The notes beneath the pieces are model-generated. The model saw only the letters and a program-made list of their open reading frames with translations, did not search any database and was not told the origin of the DNA. A stretch of DNA of 64,000 nt, taken from positions 25,397,819 to 25,461,818 of the forward strand of contig NW_024881316.1 in the NCBI RefSeq assembly GCF_018691265.1, in the 5' to 3' direction. How positions within the stretch are numbered: the stretch's first letter is position 1; each line of letters begins with the position of its first letter. Origin of the DNA: Tyto alba (lineage: Eukaryota; Chordata; Aves; Strigiformes; Tytonidae). The translations under genes and the position numbers were made by a program. Below, one piece after another: positions 61,510-64,000 of the stretch.

Positions 61510-64000
61510 CTAGAGATGTGAGGAAGACAAGAGAACGACAAAAATCAGAAAAAAATTCCCCTTTGGAAAAAACCCTTAAATTAGAAACTGTTCTATTAAA
61601 AGGACATAATTATAGTATCACCTGGGGAAGAGGCTGTGCTAATTAACACATACACTTTGAGGACAAGGAAGGAAGGAAACCTCTTCATGATGTCTGGTAT
61701 CAAAGCATCCAATATAGCCGAAGACTTGAATTTAAGTTTTCATTAGTAAAAACAAAAAGCAAAGGATTTACAGTCTGGGATGCCACAGAAAAAAAGGACA
61801 GTAACTGTCTTCTGTCTTTCCCTTCTGATCAGGTGGAAAGGAAAAGGCAGCTTACCTTCAACAAAAAAAGCCTGTAATTTAAAATTATTTCATTTTCTTC
61901 CAAAAGAATAGGCAGAAACTGGCTGAGATGCTGCAGAAACAATAGTATATTTATTGTAAAGTGTAATTTTAATAATTTTATTTTGTTAACATAGCTTTTG
62001 GGGTTTTTTTCCTGGCATAACTTCAATATTTTCAGTCCAGGTTTTAAAGTAAACATTCTTTCACTCCTAAATATTGTATAGAAAATAAATGTTGTCTCAG
62101 TAATATAACATATAAGCTATACTCAGAGTACAGCAATCCTTAAACCAGCAATTCTAAGACACCTTAAAAAGCACCCCCTCCCTTCTGCTGCAATATCACC
62201 CTATAGCTTATGTGCAAAGTAGGAGTGTTTGCCCCACACAGACTTTAAATAAGCTTGTTAAGCATTAGTATTATAGAAGGCAGAAGAGGAAGGAGTATCA
62301 TTTGTTCATCAGCAATGACCATGAAAGCTTCCACAGTGCACAAAGGTAGGTAGGACAGAACATGAGTTTTAGCAGTATCAGAGAAATACCTAAGTGAATA
62401 TAACTGATGGTCATCAAAAATATACGCAAGAAGAGGTTTTGAAAATCTTATCTAAGAATTACTTGTAGCTACATAAACATGAACAAGGATGTAAATAGAA
62501 ACATTTTAATTTTGTAGGAAAAATATATCAACTGACTGGTACAAAACAACTCTACCTAAATTTCAAAATCAATATATGAATTTCACATTATTTCTCTAGA
62601 TAACTACTGTTTCATAAGAAATAATCATTCCCATTTCTGCCCTCTCAATATATTACCACAACCACAAACAGTAAGCTCCCAGTCTTGCTAAAACTCAGTT
62701 TCCTTTGAGTAATGTACTGAGCTGAGACCACAAAAATATTTTGAATTGGATTACAGCTGGTAGCACGGGCCAAAAAAGACTTGAGAACAACTCATTTTAC
62801 CCAATAATGAATCACAGAGCAGGAGAGAGAACATACTCTGATGTAACTCCATCTGTCCTCTCTTATCAGTACAGAACTGTTCTCCATTAAGTGTTCAAGC
62901 AATTTGTCACATTTAAGAATGGAGTTCCTTGGAATTATCTCTGTAGACTAATAGACTGTAGGCTAATAATGTGCACCACAACTGTTCATTATATGAACAA
63001 TCTTTGCATAAATAAAATACAATTTAGATACCACTGGCAAGCTAGATATTAAAGATAACATAAGTAGTAGTCTTTTCAACACACCCATGATAATTTCATT
63101 CTGTGTTTGGATGAATTTTAAAAAATATAAACCCCAGATACTATTTATGTCTTCAGAAGCAACATGTAGCATATTCAGTAATTTTTTTAATTCATGATAA
63201 GCATGCACCCAGACAACATTATGTAAGCTATACAATACTTCAGAACTGAAAATATATACAATGTGAAAATCTAAAACAATCAATAATAGAATGAAATAAA
63301 GCTTCAACTGAGGAAAGGATGAAACTTTTATATTGAAATAATTATTGGAGAGAAATTATATGAGTATTTTTGGAAACGTAAGTTTCCAGTTACTAACTTG
63401 TTGCCTGCAATACTTATTGGTGATGCCTTAGCCTACTGGTAGCCTGACAGTTGAAGAGAAGATAATATACATTTATCTGTAATCAAAATTTGTTGTATTC
63501 TTAGTCCAGAGACTTTGTACTGCATTACTTTCCACTCCAAATAAACAGTCACATTTTATTGCTCTTGGAAGCTCCAAGAATTTCACAGTTTCAATTCCAC
63601 ATTTGACTTTTATACTCAAAGAATTTGAGCAAAAATAGTAACAATGCAACAATATATATTAAATATATCTATCATAACATTAACATAATTAATATTAAAT
63701 AATATAACTTCAAAATTTTGAGTATATACATCAAAATTACCACACAAAAGACCACAAAAAAGAATTGCACTAGCTTCTTGGGGCCCTTGTATAGTACTGG
63801 TTCTAAAGTCAGAACCTGCTGTGCCTGTTCAGAATGTGCAGAAAAATACCCATCCTTACAACTTTTTATAAATGAAATGTCATGGAAGTATTATTAATCT
63901 GACCACTGCTTTTGCCAAATTTGTGTTAAAAAAAAGCATTATTATAAAGCAAGGCCAGAGCAGCTTGAGATCCTACAGCTGGCTTCTTCATCTTCAGTCC
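61510..64000 (-). other. MCPH1 intron, upstream part
   Basis: AT-rich DNA up to the right edge, with an AT-only-like stretch near 63640-63710. No further MCPH1 exon was identified. The preceding human region is poorly conserved, so a short exon could have been missed. Confidence 0.6.

Overview
The window is intronic-style vertebrate DNA and almost certainly comes from a bird, probably a neoavian. The protein-coding exons are clearly vertebrate. The recognisable repeats are mostly short 3'-end pieces of CR1 LINEs plus one ERVL-type solo LTR of a kind common in bird genomes. Repeat density is low, introns are AT-rich, and no Alu, L1 or B-type SINEs were seen. The species cannot be named from the sequence alone.

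Two genes lie on opposite strands. The main one is a complete angiopoietin-2 gene (ANGPT2) on the + strand. It has nine coding exons between 3266 and 46475. All phases join correctly and give 494 residues: signal peptide, N-terminal superclustering region with two cysteines, coiled coil, linker and C-terminal fibrinogen-like domain. A CpG-rich, tandem-repeat-bearing promoter region (about 2690-3120) precedes exon 1. The first intron is about 22 kb. A 3' UTR of roughly 1.0-1.1 kb follows the stop.

The second gene is MCPH1 (microcephalin) on the - strand. Three consecutive coding exons of its C-terminal BRCT region are present (61509-61472, 58415-58253, 50990-50913). Their junctions are in phase. 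MCPH1 transcription then continues leftward through the whole of ANGPT2. No later MCPH1 exon was recognised between 50913 and the left edge, so its last exons should lie beyond position 1. ANGPT2 is therefore nested antisense inside a late MCPH1 intron, as in human.

Layout: 1-2600, MCPH1 intron with A-rich and T-rich tracts; 2690-3265, ANGPT2 promoter and 5' UTR; 3266-46475, ANGPT2 with one short CR1 in intron 1, a longer CR1 pol fragment and a T-rich tract in intron 5, and a CR1 plus a probable CORE-SINE/MIR relic in intron 7; 46476-47600, ANGPT2 3' UTR; 47600-64000, MCPH1 exons and introns with CR1 pieces and the solo LTR.

ANGPT2 is a secreted, context-dependent TIE2 ligand. MCPH1 is a nuclear BRCT protein of chromosome condensation and the DNA-damage response. 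They share no pathway, and the link is positional. I found no prokaryote-like system, CRISPR array, RNA gene or convincing unknown protein gene. The most interesting points are a substituted receptor-loop tripeptide in ANGPT2, the repeat-rich promoter, the nested architecture, and the LTR lying in sense to MCPH1.
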